Shown one piece after another: positions 43,476-54,448 of a DNA stretch of 64,000 nucleotides. The stretch is from Ga0077555 sp963761475. GTDB lineage: Bacteria; Pseudomonadota; Alphaproteobacteria; Rhizobiales; Hyphomicrobiaceae. Each line of letters opens with the position of its first letter. The stretch's first letter is position 1. The position numbers and the translations under genes are program-made. The stretch covers positions 1 to 64,000 of the forward strand of contig CAVXGT010000014.1 of assembly GCA_963761475.1 (NCBI GenBank), in the 5' to 3' direction. The notes beneath the pieces were generated by a model that did not search any database, was not told the origin of the DNA, and was given only the letters and a program-made list of their open reading frames with translations.

Positions 43476-44741
43476 ATGCCGACGAAAGGTCGCCCGATGC
43501 CACCGGTGTTGTTTCGCGCAGGCGACGCCAATCCAACGCCGGCGAGCCGCCGCCAGCCGCGTGCAATAGGCTTGTGGGCGTGGCCGGTCGCCGCATTGGC
43601 AGGCCTCGTGCTCGCCCTCCTAACCGCGCTTGCGCCCGTGCAAGGCGCCCAGACCAAGGCCCCGCCCGCCGCGAAGACGGCCGTCAACATAGAGCGCGTC
43701 GCTAGCGGCCTTGAACACCCTTGGTCGCTTCAATTCCTCCCCGATGGCCGCCTGTTAGTCACCGAGCGTCCGGGCAGTCTGCGAATCGTCACCCGCGACG
43801 GTCGTGTCTCCAAGCCCCTGCCGGGCGTCCCGGGGGTCGCCGCCAAAGGCCAGGGTGGCCTTCTCGATATCGCGCTGGCGCCGGATTTCGCCTCGAGCGG
43901 CCGCCTCTACATGACATTTTCCGAGCCGCGGGGCATGTGGGGCAACAACGCAACGGCACTGGCGCGCGCCCGCCTGGTGCTGGCACCGGGCAGTGAACGG
44001 CTCGCCGAGACCGAGGTGATCTTCCGCCAGGAGCCTCCGACCCGCGGCGGCCTGCATTTCGGCTCCCGCATCGCTATCGCCCGCGATGGCCACCTGTTTG
44101 TGAGCCTCGGCGAGCGGTTCCAGATGACTTATGCCCAGGATCTCGCCCGCCACTGGGGGAAGGTGGTTCGCCTCAAGGCCGACGGCCGCCCGGCAACCGA
44201 TAATCCCTTTGTCGCGCACAAGGGCGCTCTGCCAGAGATCTACAGCTTCGGCCATCGCAACCCCCAGGCCGCTGCCATCCATCCGGAGACTGGCAAGCTG
44301 TGGCTTGTCGAGCACGGCCCGCAAGGTGGCGATGAGGTCAATGTCGTCAAAGCCGGCGCCAACTACGGCTGGCCGGAAATCGGCTATGGCATCGATTATT
44401 CCGGCGAAAAGATCCACCAGTCGACGGCGCGCGAGGGCATGGAGCAGCCGGCCTACTATTGGGTGCCCTCGATAGCCCCCTCCGGGATGGCCTTCTACAC
44501 GGCCGACCTATTCCCGTCCTGGCGCGGTAACCTGCTGGTGGGTGCGCTGGCGGGCCGCGCCCTGCATCGGCTGGTGCTGCGCGGCGAGGAGATCGTCGCC
44601 GAGGAAGTGCTTCTCAAGGGGCGCGACGAGCGTATTCGCGATGTGCGCCAGGGACCGGACGGCGCCGTGTGGGTGCTGGTCGACGCCGCCGAGGGAGGCG
44701 TTCTACGCATAACTCCATTAGGCGGACGTTCAGAAAAGTGA
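43476..44741 (+). CDS. PQQ-dependent sugar dehydrogenase-like protein (GSDH/YliI family), exported
   Basis: About 421 residues. A polar N-terminus is followed by a membrane/signal segment (PVAALAGLVLALLTALAPVQGA), then a six-bladed propeller opening GLEHPWSLQFLPDGRLLVTERPG. Family residues are GGLLDIALAPDF, GGLHFGSRIAIARDG, YSFGHRNPQAAAIHPETG, WLVEHGPQGGDEVN and NYGWPEIGYGIDYSG. These include the His and Arg of the PQQ site seen in soluble aldose dehydrogenases. Starts at 43461, 43476 and 43497 are possible; 43476 and 43497 have ribosome-like GAGGG or AAAGG. The substrate is a sugar or alcohol, unknown. Confidence 0.9.
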   Translation: MPTKGRPMPPVLFRAGDANPTPASRRQPRAIGLWAWPVAALAGLVLALLTALAPVQGAQTKAPPAAKTAVNIERVASGLEHPWSLQFLPDGRLLVTERPGSLRIVTRDGRVSKPLPGVPGVAAKGQGGLLDIALAPDFASSGRLYMTFSEPRGMWGNNATALARARLVLAPGSERLAETEVIFRQEPPTRGGLHFGSRIAIARDGHLFVSLGERFQMTYAQDLARHWGKVVRLKADGRPATDNPFVAHKGALPEIYSFGHRNPQAAAIHPETGKLWLVEHGPQGGDEVNVVKAGANYGWPEIGYGIDYSGEKIHQSTAREGMEQPAYYWVPSIAPSGMAFYTADLFPSWRGNLLVGALAGRALHRLVLRGEEIVAEEVLLKGRDERIRDVRQGPDGAVWVLVDAAEGGVLRITPLGGRSEK

Positions 44742-44901
44742 TTATATCCGCAGCGAGCTAATCGTGGCGGGTTGGCGTCACAGCTGAGCCACAATTGAAC
44801 GACTTTCTGCCACCGGATCGCTGGTCCGCTAGACCCGCTGCTCAGCAGACCACATCGACCCAGTTTCCATGCGTCCCCGGAAGGGGCAACGGAGGTCTAC
44901 G

Positions 44902-45945
44902 ATGAACATTGTTTCCATGGCCATGCAGTATCTGACACCCATGCTGGTGGACAGGTTGGCCACGTCGCTCGGCATCCAGAGCCCCCTGGTCCGTTCTGCC
45001 ATCGCAGCCATTCTGCCATCGATCCTGGGCGGGCTCGCCAGCACGGCGTCACAGCCCGGTGGCGGCCGCAAGATCACTGACATGCTCGGTCGCCAGAACA
45101 CCGACATCCTCGGTAACCTCGGCGACATCTTCGGCGGCGGCAAGCAGGCCGAGGTCGCGAAATCGGGCGGCGATACGCTGCGTGACCTGCTCGGTGGCTC
45201 GGCAGTTTCTGGTCTAACGAGCGCAGTTGGCAAATTCACCGGCGTCGGCGATACCGCCGTGCAAAGCCTGATGGGCCTTGTGGCGCCCGTTGCGCTGGGC
45301 ACGCTTGCCAAGCATCAGGCCAATTCCGGCCTCGACGCGGCCGGCATGACGAAATTCCTCGAAGGCCAGAAAGACAACATCATGTCGGCCATGCCCAAGG
45401 GCTTCGCCGATAACCTCAAGGGAACGGGCCTGCTGAGCGCCTTCGAGCCAGCCAAACCCGCAGCCCGCCCGGCGCCCACGCCAACTCCGGCGCCGTCCGG
45501 CGGCATGGGCATGATGCCGATGTTGCTTGCAGCCGCCGCGCTGGCGCTCGGTGCCTACTATTTCATCGGCGGCAAGTCGGCCACGACGACGGCCGCCTTG
45601 CCACAACCGCCAGCGATCACCCTTGGCAACCAGAACATCGGAGCTGAGCTAGGCTCCGTTGCCGAAGGCCTGCGCGGCACCCTGGTTGGCATCAAGGACG
45701 AAGCCTCCGCCAAGGCGGCGCTGCCCCGTCTGCAGCAGATGTCGCAGCAACTCGGAGGCCTCAACGAGAGTGCCGCCAAGTTGCCGGCGGCCGGACGTAG
45801 CACGCTCGCAACCTATGCCAAGCAGATCCTGCCCTTCCTGCGCCCGCTGATCGACAAGGCGCTTGCGGCGAGCGGTGTTGGCGCCGTGGCCAAGCCCGTC
45901 CTCGACCAGATCCTCAATCGCATTGAGGGCCTGTCCAAGGCCTGA
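44902..45945 (+). CDS. DUF937-domain protein with membrane segment
   Basis: 347 residues starting MNIVSMAMQYLTPMLVDRLA. The N-terminal half matches the DUF937 pattern (SPLVRSAIAAILPSILGGLA; GTLAKHQANSGLDAAG), a domain of unknown function also in E. coli YidB-like proteins. A Pro-rich linker precedes one membrane helix (MMPMLLAAAALALGAYYFIGG, about 205-226) and a C-terminal helical domain. ATG 44902 follows GGAGGTCTACG. Function unknown. Confidence 0.85.
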   Translation: MNIVSMAMQYLTPMLVDRLATSLGIQSPLVRSAIAAILPSILGGLASTASQPGGGRKITDMLGRQNTDILGNLGDIFGGGKQAEVAKSGGDTLRDLLGGSAVSGLTSAVGKFTGVGDTAVQSLMGLVAPVALGTLAKHQANSGLDAAGMTKFLEGQKDNIMSAMPKGFADNLKGTGLLSAFEPAKPAARPAPTPTPAPSGGMGMMPMLLAAAALALGAYYFIGGKSATTTAALPQPPAITLGNQNIGAELGSVAEGLRGTLVGIKDEASAKAALPRLQQMSQQLGGLNESAAKLPAAGRSTLATYAKQILPFLRPLIDKALAASGVGAVAKPVLDQILNRIEGLSKA

Positions 45946-45991
45946 GGCTCCAGCAGCGCAGCCGACCAGACCTGAAGACGCACATCAACCG

Positions 45992-46023
45992 ACGCCGTCC
46001 GCATCCAATGCGGGCGGCGTTTG
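45992..46023 (+). terminator. Probable terminator after the DUF937 gene
   Basis: A stem of 13 pairs (ACGCCGTCCGCAT / ATGCGGGCGGCGT, one U-G) with a 3-base loop is followed by a short T-run (TTTG). It lies 46 bases past the DUF937 stop. Confidence 0.7.
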
Positions 46024-46171
46024 CATTCGGGGAATCGGCAAGGAAGTGAAGACTGCCTGACACAGTTTGGCGGAAATCGGTTGATTCCGCCGACGGCGCC
46101 TTGCGTCGCCGCGCAAAATTTGCGTCACGTAGTGCCATGCGAACAGCAACCGCACGAGGGGAACGGTCGAC

Positions 46172-47056
46172 ATGCCCACAGCAAAGCGCTTCATTCCGAT
46201 TGCCCTTGCAGCGGCACTTCTAGGAATTGGCGGAGCAGTTGCGCGTGCCGATTGCCCAGGCAATGCCAATGCTCTCGGCGTCTCGCGAACCGTCGAGATA
46301 GATACCACCGCCGGGCCTGGCTTCGGCTTCGAGCATTTCAAGGATCATGACTTCTTGCGCGCCGGCGAAGTCATTCTCACCTTCGACGATGGCCCCTGGC
46401 CGACCACGCCCGCCGTGCTTGAAGCGCTGAAAAAGCACTGCACCAAGGCCATCTTCTTCGTCATCGGCAAGCATGCCACCTACTACCCAGCCATCCTGAG
46501 GCAGGTCGCCGACGACGGCCATACGATCGGCACCCACACCTGGTCGCACGCCAATCTCGAGAACAAGAAGCTCGATGGGGAGGCCCGCAAGGCCGAGATC
46601 GAGATGGGCATTTCGGCAGCCCGCCATAGCCTCGGCGACAAGGCCGACCAGGTGAGGGCGTTTTTTCGCTTCCCGGCGCTGCGCCATCCCGACGACATGA
46701 TGGCCTATCTCGGCAAGCGCAACGTCGCGGTCTGGTCCACGGATATCGATTCCTTCGACTTCAAGCTGCGCAGCGCCAAGAGCCTGGTGCCGGCCATCAT
46801 GAAGAAACTGAAGAAGAACGGAAAAGGCATCGTCTTGATGCACGATTTCCAGAAGCACACGGCATCGGCCATCGACGAGCTGTTGGTTGAATTGAAGTCC
46901 GGTGGCTACAAGATCGTGCACGTCAAGGCCAGCAAGACCGTGGCCTCTCTGCCCGAGTTCGACGCCAAGGTGGCGGCCCAGGTCAAAGGCCCGGTGAGCG
47001 CCAACGCCCGCCCCACCTCCAGCGTTGTGAAGACCATCAGCGAAGCAGGCAAATAG
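46172..47056 (+). CDS. Polysaccharide deacetylase (NodB-like, CE4), exported
   Basis: 294 residues with an N-terminal signal sequence (TAKRFIPIALAAALLGIGGA, cleaved near ARAD). The NodB domain shows VILTFDDGPWP (catalytic and metal Asp pair), IGTHTWSHANL (metal His pair), and RFPALRHPDDMM, the arginine-containing third motif. IVLMHDFQKHTA supplies the final His. It de-N-acetylates a GlcNAc-type polymer, perhaps peptidoglycan or an exopolysaccharide, in the periplasm. Its exact substrate is unknown. Confidence 0.93.
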   Translation: MPTAKRFIPIALAAALLGIGGAVARADCPGNANALGVSRTVEIDTTAGPGFGFEHFKDHDFLRAGEVILTFDDGPWPTTPAVLEALKKHCTKAIFFVIGKHATYYPAILRQVADDGHTIGTHTWSHANLENKKLDGEARKAEIEMGISAARHSLGDKADQVRAFFRFPALRHPDDMMAYLGKRNVAVWSTDIDSFDFKLRSAKSLVPAIMKKLKKNGKGIVLMHDFQKHTASAIDELLVELKSGGYKIVHVKASKTVASLPEFDAKVAAQVKGPVSANARPTSSVVKTISEAGK

Positions 47057-47222
47057 CAGAGCAAGTCGTGGCAGGCGCGCCACCATGTGCGCGTGTGCCG
47101 CGTGCTCGCCGGGGCGGAAAGCAGGAGCTTGGTCCTCATTGTGACTTGAGGCTGGGCTGGCGCGGGCGCTAGTCTGGTCGCCGCGCCTCGGCCTCTGTCG
47201 GCGGGGACGAGAGGGCTTCCGC

Positions 47223-48974
47223 ATGCCACAACGCGACAATGTTGATGGGCCGGTGTCGCCGATCCCGACCGCATCTGGCTGGTCGGCTTATTTCGCCCAC
47301 CTGAAGCCGAAGCTCCTGATCACCCTCGGCGAGGGTTACAGCAGTCAGGATTTCGGGCGGGATGCTCTGGCGGGTCTCACGGTCGCCATCCTGGCCCTGC
47401 CGTTGTCCATGGCCATTGCCATCGGTGCCGGTGTCGCCCCCGGCGCCGGACTGATCACCTCGGTCATCGCCGGTTTCTTCATTTCCGCTTTGGGTGGGAG
47501 CCGCTATCAGATCGGCGGCCCAGCCGCGGCCTTCATCGTCATCATTGCCAACGTCGTAGCGCAACACGGCGTCGAGGGTTTGGCGACGGCCACGTTTTTG
47601 GCGGGCTTCCTGTTGATCGGCGCGGCGCTGCTGCGGTTGGGTACCTATATCAAATACATTCCCGGACCGGTCATCTTGGGCTTCACGAGCGGCATCGGCA
47701 TCATCATCGCCATCGGACAGCTCAAGGACTTCGTGGGCCTTTCGGGGGCCGTGCCGGCTGACGTTCTGCACAAGATACCCGTGCTCTGGGACCTGCGCGC
47801 GACGCTGAACCCGTCGGCGCTTATCGTCGGCGCCATCACCCTGCTCGTCATTTCGCTGATGAAGCGCTGGCGGCCGACATGGCCGGGCCTGCTCGTGGCA
47901 GTGGTGTTGGCATCCGGCCTCTCCTGGGCGCTGGCGCTCCCGGTGGAAACGGTCGGCACGCGCTTTGGAGGCATCCCAAACGCCCTGCCGGTCCCGGTCT
48001 TTCCGGACCTGTCGTGGGGCCGGATCGAGGCCCTCTTACCATCGGCGTTCACGATCGCATTTCTGGTCGGCGTCGAATCCCTTCTGTCGGCCGTCGCCGC
48101 AGACGCCAAGACCGGCGGCCATCATCGCTCCAACGCCGAGGTCCTGGGCCAGGGCGTCGCCAACGTGCTCTCGCCCATGTTTGGCGGCCTGCCGGCAACC
48201 GGTGTCATTGCCCGCACCGGCGCCAATATTTCAGCCGGCGGCAGGACGCCGGTCGCCGGTATCCTGCACGCCGGCTTCGTCCTGGCTTTCATGCTGCTGG
48301 CGGCGCCTTTGGCCTCCTACTTGGCCTTGCCCTGTCTCGCAGCCGTCCTGATCAACGTCTCCTGGCGCTTGATCGACGCCCGTGAGGTCTCCCATTTCCT
48401 CGCACGCGCACCCTTCGACGATCGCCTGGTGCTGGTCGCGACCCTGCTGTTGACGGTGCTCGTCGACCTCAACACCGCCATCGCCGTGGGCTTCGGCCTC
48501 GCCTGCATGTTGTTCATGCACCGAATGGCGGAAGCAACCCAGCACCGGCACGGCAGTGCGGCCTTGTTCGACACCGACTTGCCCGAGGACCTCACTCAAT
48601 CGCGATCGGTGCTGACGCAGATGCCGTTGCCGGAAGGCGTCAAGGTGCTGTCACTCTCCGGCCCACTGTTCTTTGGCGGTGCGAGCAGCCTCGGCGAAGC
48701 CCTGCGCACCTCACCCGGCGGTTACCCTCGCATCCTCATACTGCGCATGCGTGACGTCCCGCTCATCGATGCCACCGCCCTGTCAGCGCTGGACGAGTTG
48801 GCCCGCGACTTGGCGAGTCGCCAGGGTCGCATCATCATTTCGGGCCTGCAGCGCCAGCCGCGCGAGGCGATGCAACGCATGGGCTTCTTGAGCCAGCATC
48901 GCGTCGAACTGGCCTCGAACGGCTTCGTTGCCCTGGAAAAAGCCAAGGCGCTACTTCATGACGGCGCACCGTAG
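47223..48974 (+). CDS. SulP-family anion permease with STAS domain
   Basis: 583 residues. Membrane domain of the SLC26/SulP family (about residues 30-430) with DALAGLTVAILALPLSMAIA, GGSRYQIGGPAAAFIVIIAN and GGLPATGVIARTGANI. The C-terminal STAS domain (about 450-575) includes VKVLSLSGPLFFGGASSLGEA and LRMRDVPLIDATALSALDEL. These transport sulfate, bicarbonate or dicarboxylates. ATG 47223 is at the beginning of a polar N-terminus; the ribosome site is weak. Neighbours do not suggest which anion. Confidence 0.93.
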   Translation: MPQRDNVDGPVSPIPTASGWSAYFAHLKPKLLITLGEGYSSQDFGRDALAGLTVAILALPLSMAIAIGAGVAPGAGLITSVIAGFFISALGGSRYQIGGPAAAFIVIIANVVAQHGVEGLATATFLAGFLLIGAALLRLGTYIKYIPGPVILGFTSGIGIIIAIGQLKDFVGLSGAVPADVLHKIPVLWDLRATLNPSALIVGAITLLVISLMKRWRPTWPGLLVAVVLASGLSWALALPVETVGTRFGGIPNALPVPVFPDLSWGRIEALLPSAFTIAFLVGVESLLSAVAADAKTGGHHRSNAEVLGQGVANVLSPMFGGLPATGVIARTGANISAGGRTPVAGILHAGFVLAFMLLAAPLASYLALPCLAAVLINVSWRLIDAREVSHFLARAPFDDRLVLVATLLLTVLVDLNTAIAVGFGLACMLFMHRMAEATQHRHGSAALFDTDLPEDLTQSRSVLTQMPLPEGVKVLSLSGPLFFGGASSLGEALRTSPGGYPRILILRMRDVPLIDATALSALDELARDLASRQGRIIISGLQRQPREAMQRMGFLSQHRVELASNGFVALEKAKALLHDGAP

Positions 48975-48980
48975 CAGACG

Positions 48981-49220
48981 TCAGTGCGGATCGTCGGCGA
49001 GCAGCTTCTTCAGCAGTTCCTTGTCGGCCTCGCTCAGGGAAGCGTTGTCGCTTTCCCAATGCGCCGGCGCCTCGACCAGTGGCGCAAGGATTTCAATCCG
49101 CGCCTCACCGGGCAGATCGTCGATGGTTGTGGCCGGCGCGGACGTCAATTCGTCGTCGCGGGGTGTTTGGCGATGTCGCGGGGCGGGAGGCACCCGACCG
49201 CCACGTTTTCCGAACGTCAT
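48981..49220 (-). CDS. Small acidic hypothetical protein
   Basis: 79 residues starting MTFGKRGGRVPPAPRHRQ at ATG 49220 (AGAGG precedes it by seven bases). The C-terminal half is acidic and helical (SDNASLSEADKELLKKLLAD). Basic at the start, acidic at the end, not recognised. It is convergent with the SulP gene. Confidence 0.6.
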   Translation of the reverse strand: MTFGKRGGRVPPAPRHRQTPRDDELTSAPATTIDDLPGEARIEILAPLVEAPAHWESDNASLSEADKELLKKLLADDPH

Positions 49221-49393
49221 GATTGACCTCTTCGGCGACATTGAAAGATCAGTCATTGTTTCAGGAGTGATTGAACAATTATTAAATGCAACGAACACGG
49301 ATTGCTGGTTAGCCTTACTCGATCATGAACGCGCGCAAGGCGTCGCCCGGCCCGCCACGGCGCGTGGCTGATCGCAGCGCCCCAGCACTCTTC

Positions 49394-49621
49394 TCAATTC
49401 GCCGTCCCGGCAAGCCAGGGCACGACCTTGAAAATCACGAAGAGGTAGCCGACGAACAGGCTGGCGACGACGAAAACAGCGGTGACGAGGCCGCTGGCAA
49501 CCAACAACAGCCATCGCGGCCATCCAAACCGCTGGCCCCGGCGCCAACGGATCACCAAGGCGATGAACACGCCGACCTAAAGGAGCGCCAGCATCAATTC
49601 GGCTTCCGAATGTGCCGACAT
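49394..49621 (-). pseudogene. Small membrane protein gene interrupted by an in-frame amber codon
   Basis: From ATG 49621, preceded by AGGAGG with six-base spacing, the frame reads MSAHSEAELMLALL, then TAG (49579-49577), then continues VGVFIALVIRWRRGQRFG, a second hydrophobic block LLLVASGLVTAVFVVASLFV, then GYLFVIFKVVPWLAGTAN to the TGA at 49394. That is 75 residues if the amber is read. Two membrane helices are evident. A CAG-to-TAG change, or a base-call error, would explain the stop. It could also be translated from a later start in the second block. Confidence 0.6.
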
Positions 49622-49796
49622 CCCATCCTCCTGGTGCCCGACCGCCCTCTTGCCGGCGTCCCAATCCTTCAGGCGTCCCCCATGGCGAGGCCGGAAAAGC
49701 CTGTTTTCGGGGCCCCCGAGCCTTCCAAAGGCTATTTTGCGTACCGTGGCGGTGCGTCCCTTGTGAGGAAGGGCGGCGAGGTGCTATCTGGCGTCC

Positions 49797-51599
<1,803 letters not shown>

Positions 51600-51767
51600 G
51601 GCTGGAGCCGGCGGTAGTCGCTACTCCAAGCCTTGTCGCCGGCAAAGCCTCAATCGATAGCAAGCCCTTCGACGGCGCCAATCAGCTCAGGGCGAAGAGG
51701 ACCGCCCGGGGATCGCACTCCGAGCCGGGTGCGTCCCACCTTGCAGGAGCCTTGCGGAGGCACAGTG

Positions 51768-52691
51768 ATGGGGACGGACGCTGGGGGAGCGCACGGATCG
51801 CGAGGGAGGCGCCAAGGGCGACTTTTCAAGCTCTTGCGGCGCGGCCTCGCCGGTGCGGCCGGCATGCGCTCGAAGCACGGTGCCAATCTCGCGCTCGACA
51901 TTCTCGAGGCCAACGGCATTCGCGAGATCGCACTCACGCGGGCGGACGGACGCCTGCTGCACATCTCGACGCGCGACAAGGTCATAGCCTCCGAGGTCGT
52001 CCGTCGCGGCTCGTTTGCCCGCGAGAACATGGAAGCATTCGTCGGATTGCTCGCGGCCAACGGTCTCGACCCCGCTGCGCTCACGTTCGTAAACATCGGC
52101 GCCAATATCGGCACGACCTGCCTGAACGCCTACGATTGTGGTTTCAGACGCATCGTGGCCGTTGAGCCCGAGCCGGAGAATTTCAATCTCCTGCAGCGCA
52201 ATCTCGCTGGTCTCGAGGGTGCCCGCGTCCGCTGCGAGCAAGCCGCCATCGGCGAAGCCAAGGGACGCGCAACGCTGCATCGTCACAGCGCCAATCTCGG
52301 TTCTCACTCTCTGCTTGCGTTTGGCATTGATCGGACCAATGCAAACGCCATCGAGGTCCCGGTTGAGACGCTTTCGACTGTCGTCGAGCCGGGCGACAGG
52401 TTCGTCCTGTTCGTCGACGTTGAAGGCTATGAGCCTCAAGTGCTCCGGGGCGGCGCGGCCGAAATCGAGAGCGGTTGCGCGGCGATCGTCCTGGAGATCA
52501 CGCCGGGCCGCTATGCCCCGGCCGACGCCGCCGATCTGCAGAACCGTACGGCTGCGTTCGCGAGCACCCTCGCCCTGTTGCCCAGCCGCCAAACGTATCC
52601 ATCCGGCAAATTGCCGGCGCTGATGGCCTCACACGCGCGCGGCCACTTCGACATCGCACTCGTTCGCGCCGACGTCTCGTCTCACATATAG
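51768..52691 (+). CDS. FkbM-family methyltransferase
   Basis: 307 residues. The SAM motif is FVNIGANIGTTCLNAYDCGF and the acidic loop IVAVEPEPENFNLLQRNLAG; the later motif FVLFVDVEGYEPQVLRGG is the FkbM signature. The family O-methylates sugars or polyketides, often in glycan pathways. ATG 51768 follows GCGGAGG. An in-frame upstream stretch from 51633 has no ribosome site. The acceptor is unknown. Confidence 0.9.
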   Translation: MGTDAGGAHGSRGRRQGRLFKLLRRGLAGAAGMRSKHGANLALDILEANGIREIALTRADGRLLHISTRDKVIASEVVRRGSFARENMEAFVGLLAANGLDPAALTFVNIGANIGTTCLNAYDCGFRRIVAVEPEPENFNLLQRNLAGLEGARVRCEQAAIGEAKGRATLHRHSANLGSHSLLAFGIDRTNANAIEVPVETLSTVVEPGDRFVLFVDVEGYEPQVLRGGAAEIESGCAAIVLEITPGRYAPADAADLQNRTAAFASTLALLPSRQTYPSGKLPALMASHARGHFDIALVRADVSSHI

Positions 52692-52743
52692 CCACCGACA
52701 CTCGCAGAGCCACCGTGGCCGGCTCCGCAAACAGGGGTAGACG

Positions 52744-52755
52744 CCCCCCCCCCCC
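52744..52755. repeat. Run of 12 C
   Basis: An uninterrupted C12 (G12 on the minus strand) lies directly after the stop of the ketopantoate-reductase-like gene and before the fkbM stop. Long homopolymers are prone to slippage in the cell and to sequencing error. Confidence 0.85.
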
Positions 52756-53832
52756 TCAGTTCGTCAGCCCGAACAGGTTTTCAGGTCTCGCCTCGAGCTG
52801 GCCGCGCTCCACTTGCCGAACGATTTTCGTCAGCGCGGCATGGGTGGGAGCGGGCACGCCGGCTTCCGCGCCTTTCTCGGCGATGTAGCCGTTCATGTAG
52901 TCGATCTCGGTGCGCCGGCCCTTGTGGATGTCCTGCGCCATCGACGGTCGCTGCAGGTCGCTGCGTGCAGCCCCCGTCGTGCCGGCCAGGATCAGCTTGT
53001 CGAGCTCCTCCACCGCGCCCGGCTCGTTATCGGTCGCGCGCACCCAAAGGTCCGGATCGATCTTGGCGATCGGCTCGAGGTCGAGCCCCATCGCCCGCCC
53101 GACCTTGACGGCTTCGCCAGCGAGCTTGACGACGACGCGGCGGATGCGGTCGTGCCGGTCGCGGGCATTGCCGCCGAGGCCGGTCGCCGCCGAGACGCCG
53201 TTGCGCATGCCGTTGACACAGAGCTTCGACCACCTGACGCCCCACAGGTTGCGGGTGGCACGCGCTTTGTCGATTGACGAAAGGATCTGGGCGAGTTCCT
53301 CGATCCGCGGCGTGATGCGCCCATGCACCTCGCCGGCCTCCAGTGTTGGGATCTTGCCGTCCTTCGGCATGGTGCGGCGGATGGCGCCGGGCTCATAGAG
53401 CTCGACGGCGAAGTTGTTGCCGACCATGCAGCCGACCGTCTTGCCCCAGCCCACCACCGAGGCGATGCGCTCTTCGTTGACGCAGTTCTGTGCCGACACC
53501 ACATAGCCGGCAGGCGCGAGGTAGGGCGCGATCATGTGCGTGGCCCAGATGGTGTCGTAGGATTTCACCGAGAGGATCGCGACATCGACCGGTCGTTCCT
53601 TGATGATCTCCTGCAGCTCGGTGATGTGCAGCGCCTGCATCTTCTGCGTGAAGGCTTCCTCCGCGCTCATGCCGCTGATCGAAAGCCCCCTCGTGCGCAT
53701 GGTCTCGACATGCTCGGGCCAAGGGTCGACCATGGTCACGTCGTGGCCCGCACGCGCCATGTGCGCGCCGAGATAGCCTCCCACCGCGCCTGCCCCGACT
53801 ACCACGATCCGCTTTCCCGTCATCCCACTCAT
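52756..53832 (-). CDS. Ketopantoate reductase family protein (ApbA/PanE-like), second paralog
   Basis: 358 residues. NADP-binding GKRIVVVGAGAVGGYLGAHMA starts it. ApbA motifs include VAILSVKSYDTIWATHMI and SAQNCVNEERIASVVG. The C-terminal domain reads NLWGVRWSKLCVNGMRNGVSA, with the conserved Lys and Asn, and QDIHKGRRTEIDYMNGYI. It is longer than the first paralog (311 residues) and only distantly alike. Its likely activity is reduction of a 2-keto acid with NADPH. Start ATG 53832; ATG 53823 (MTGKR) is also possible. A short hairpin sits just upstream. Confidence 0.9.
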   Translation of the reverse strand: MSGMTGKRIVVVGAGAVGGYLGAHMARAGHDVTMVDPWPEHVETMRTRGLSISGMSAEEAFTQKMQALHITELQEIIKERPVDVAILSVKSYDTIWATHMIAPYLAPAGYVVSAQNCVNEERIASVVGWGKTVGCMVGNNFAVELYEPGAIRRTMPKDGKIPTLEAGEVHGRITPRIEELAQILSSIDKARATRNLWGVRWSKLCVNGMRNGVSAATGLGGNARDRHDRIRRVVVKLAGEAVKVGRAMGLDLEPIAKIDPDLWVRATDNEPGAVEELDKLILAGTTGAARSDLQRPSMAQDIHKGRRTEIDYMNGYIAEKGAEAGVPAPTHAALTKIVRQVERGQLEARPENLFGLTN

Positions 53833-53841
53833 CCATTGAAG

Positions 53842-53860
53842 TGCTGCGTTTGACGCAGCA
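53842..53860. promoter_or_regulatory. 19-base palindrome upstream of the second ketopantoate-reductase-like gene
   Basis: TGCTGCGT and ACGCAGCA (8 perfect pairs, 3-base centre) lie just before the ATG at 53832, between it and the terminator of the next gene. It may be an operator or an mRNA hairpin over the ribosome site region. Confidence 0.45.
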
Positions 53861-53864
53861 TCAC

Positions 53865-53901
53865 AAAAAACGCGCGGATCTGTCTACGAGATCCGCGCGT
53901 T
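53865..53901 (-). terminator. Rho-independent terminator of the peroxiredoxin gene
   Basis: A perfect 13-base stem AACGCGCGGATCT / AGATCCGCGCGTT with a 7-base loop; on the minus strand it is followed by six T. It lies 50 bases after the peroxiredoxin stop. Confidence 0.93.
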
Positions 53902-53950
53902 CCCTGTCTGATCTATGCAACTTCGAACCCTTTGCGGGCCCTCAACTGCG

Positions 53951-54448
53951 TCACAGGCTCTTGTCGATCATCGAGCACAGCGTCTCCGCGCTCGAGGACT
54001 TGACCTCGCCGGGGGCCTCCTCGACGTTCAGGACCTTGACGACGCCGTTGTCGATGGCCATGGCATAGCGCTTCGAGCGCACGCCGAGCCCGCGAGCGGT
54101 GAGGTCCATGTCGAGGCCGATCTTCTTGGCGAAGTCAGCGCCGCCGTCGGCCAGCATGGCGACCTTACCCGTGGCGCCGGTGGCTTTCGCCCACTCCGTC
54201 ATCACGAACACATCGTTGACCGCCGTGCAAGCGACGGTGTCGTAGCCCTTTGCCTTGAGATCGCCGAGGCGCTCGATGAAGCCGGGCATGTGCGTCTTGT
54301 GGCACGTCGGCGTGAAGGCGCCGGGCACCGCGAAGAGAGCGACCTTCTTGCCGCCGAACGCTTCTGCCGTCGTCATCGGCTTGGGTCCATCGGCGCCCAT
54401 GGTCATGAATGTCGCGTCGGGCAACTTGTCACCAACCTTGATGGCCAT
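53951..54448 (-). CDS. Peroxiredoxin, Prx5 type
   Basis: 165 residues. The redox site is VPGAFTPTCHKTHMPGF, with peroxidatic Cys in PTCHKTH, and ALFAVPG before it. Prx5 residues appear as AVNDVFVMTEWAKATG and MLADGGADFAKKIGLDMDL. Another Cys near the end (SSSAETLCSMIDKSL) could be the resolving residue. It reduces hydrogen peroxide and organic hydroperoxides in the cytosol with glutathione or thioredoxin. ATG 54448 follows AAGGAG. A terminator follows the gene, so it is probably monocistronic. Confidence 0.94.
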   Translation of the reverse strand: MAIKVGDKLPDATFMTMGADGPKPMTTAEAFGGKKVALFAVPGAFTPTCHKTHMPGFIERLGDLKAKGYDTVACTAVNDVFVMTEWAKATGATGKVAMLADGGADFAKKIGLDMDLTARGLGVRSKRYAMAIDNGVVKVLNVEEAPGEVKSSSAETLCSMIDKSL

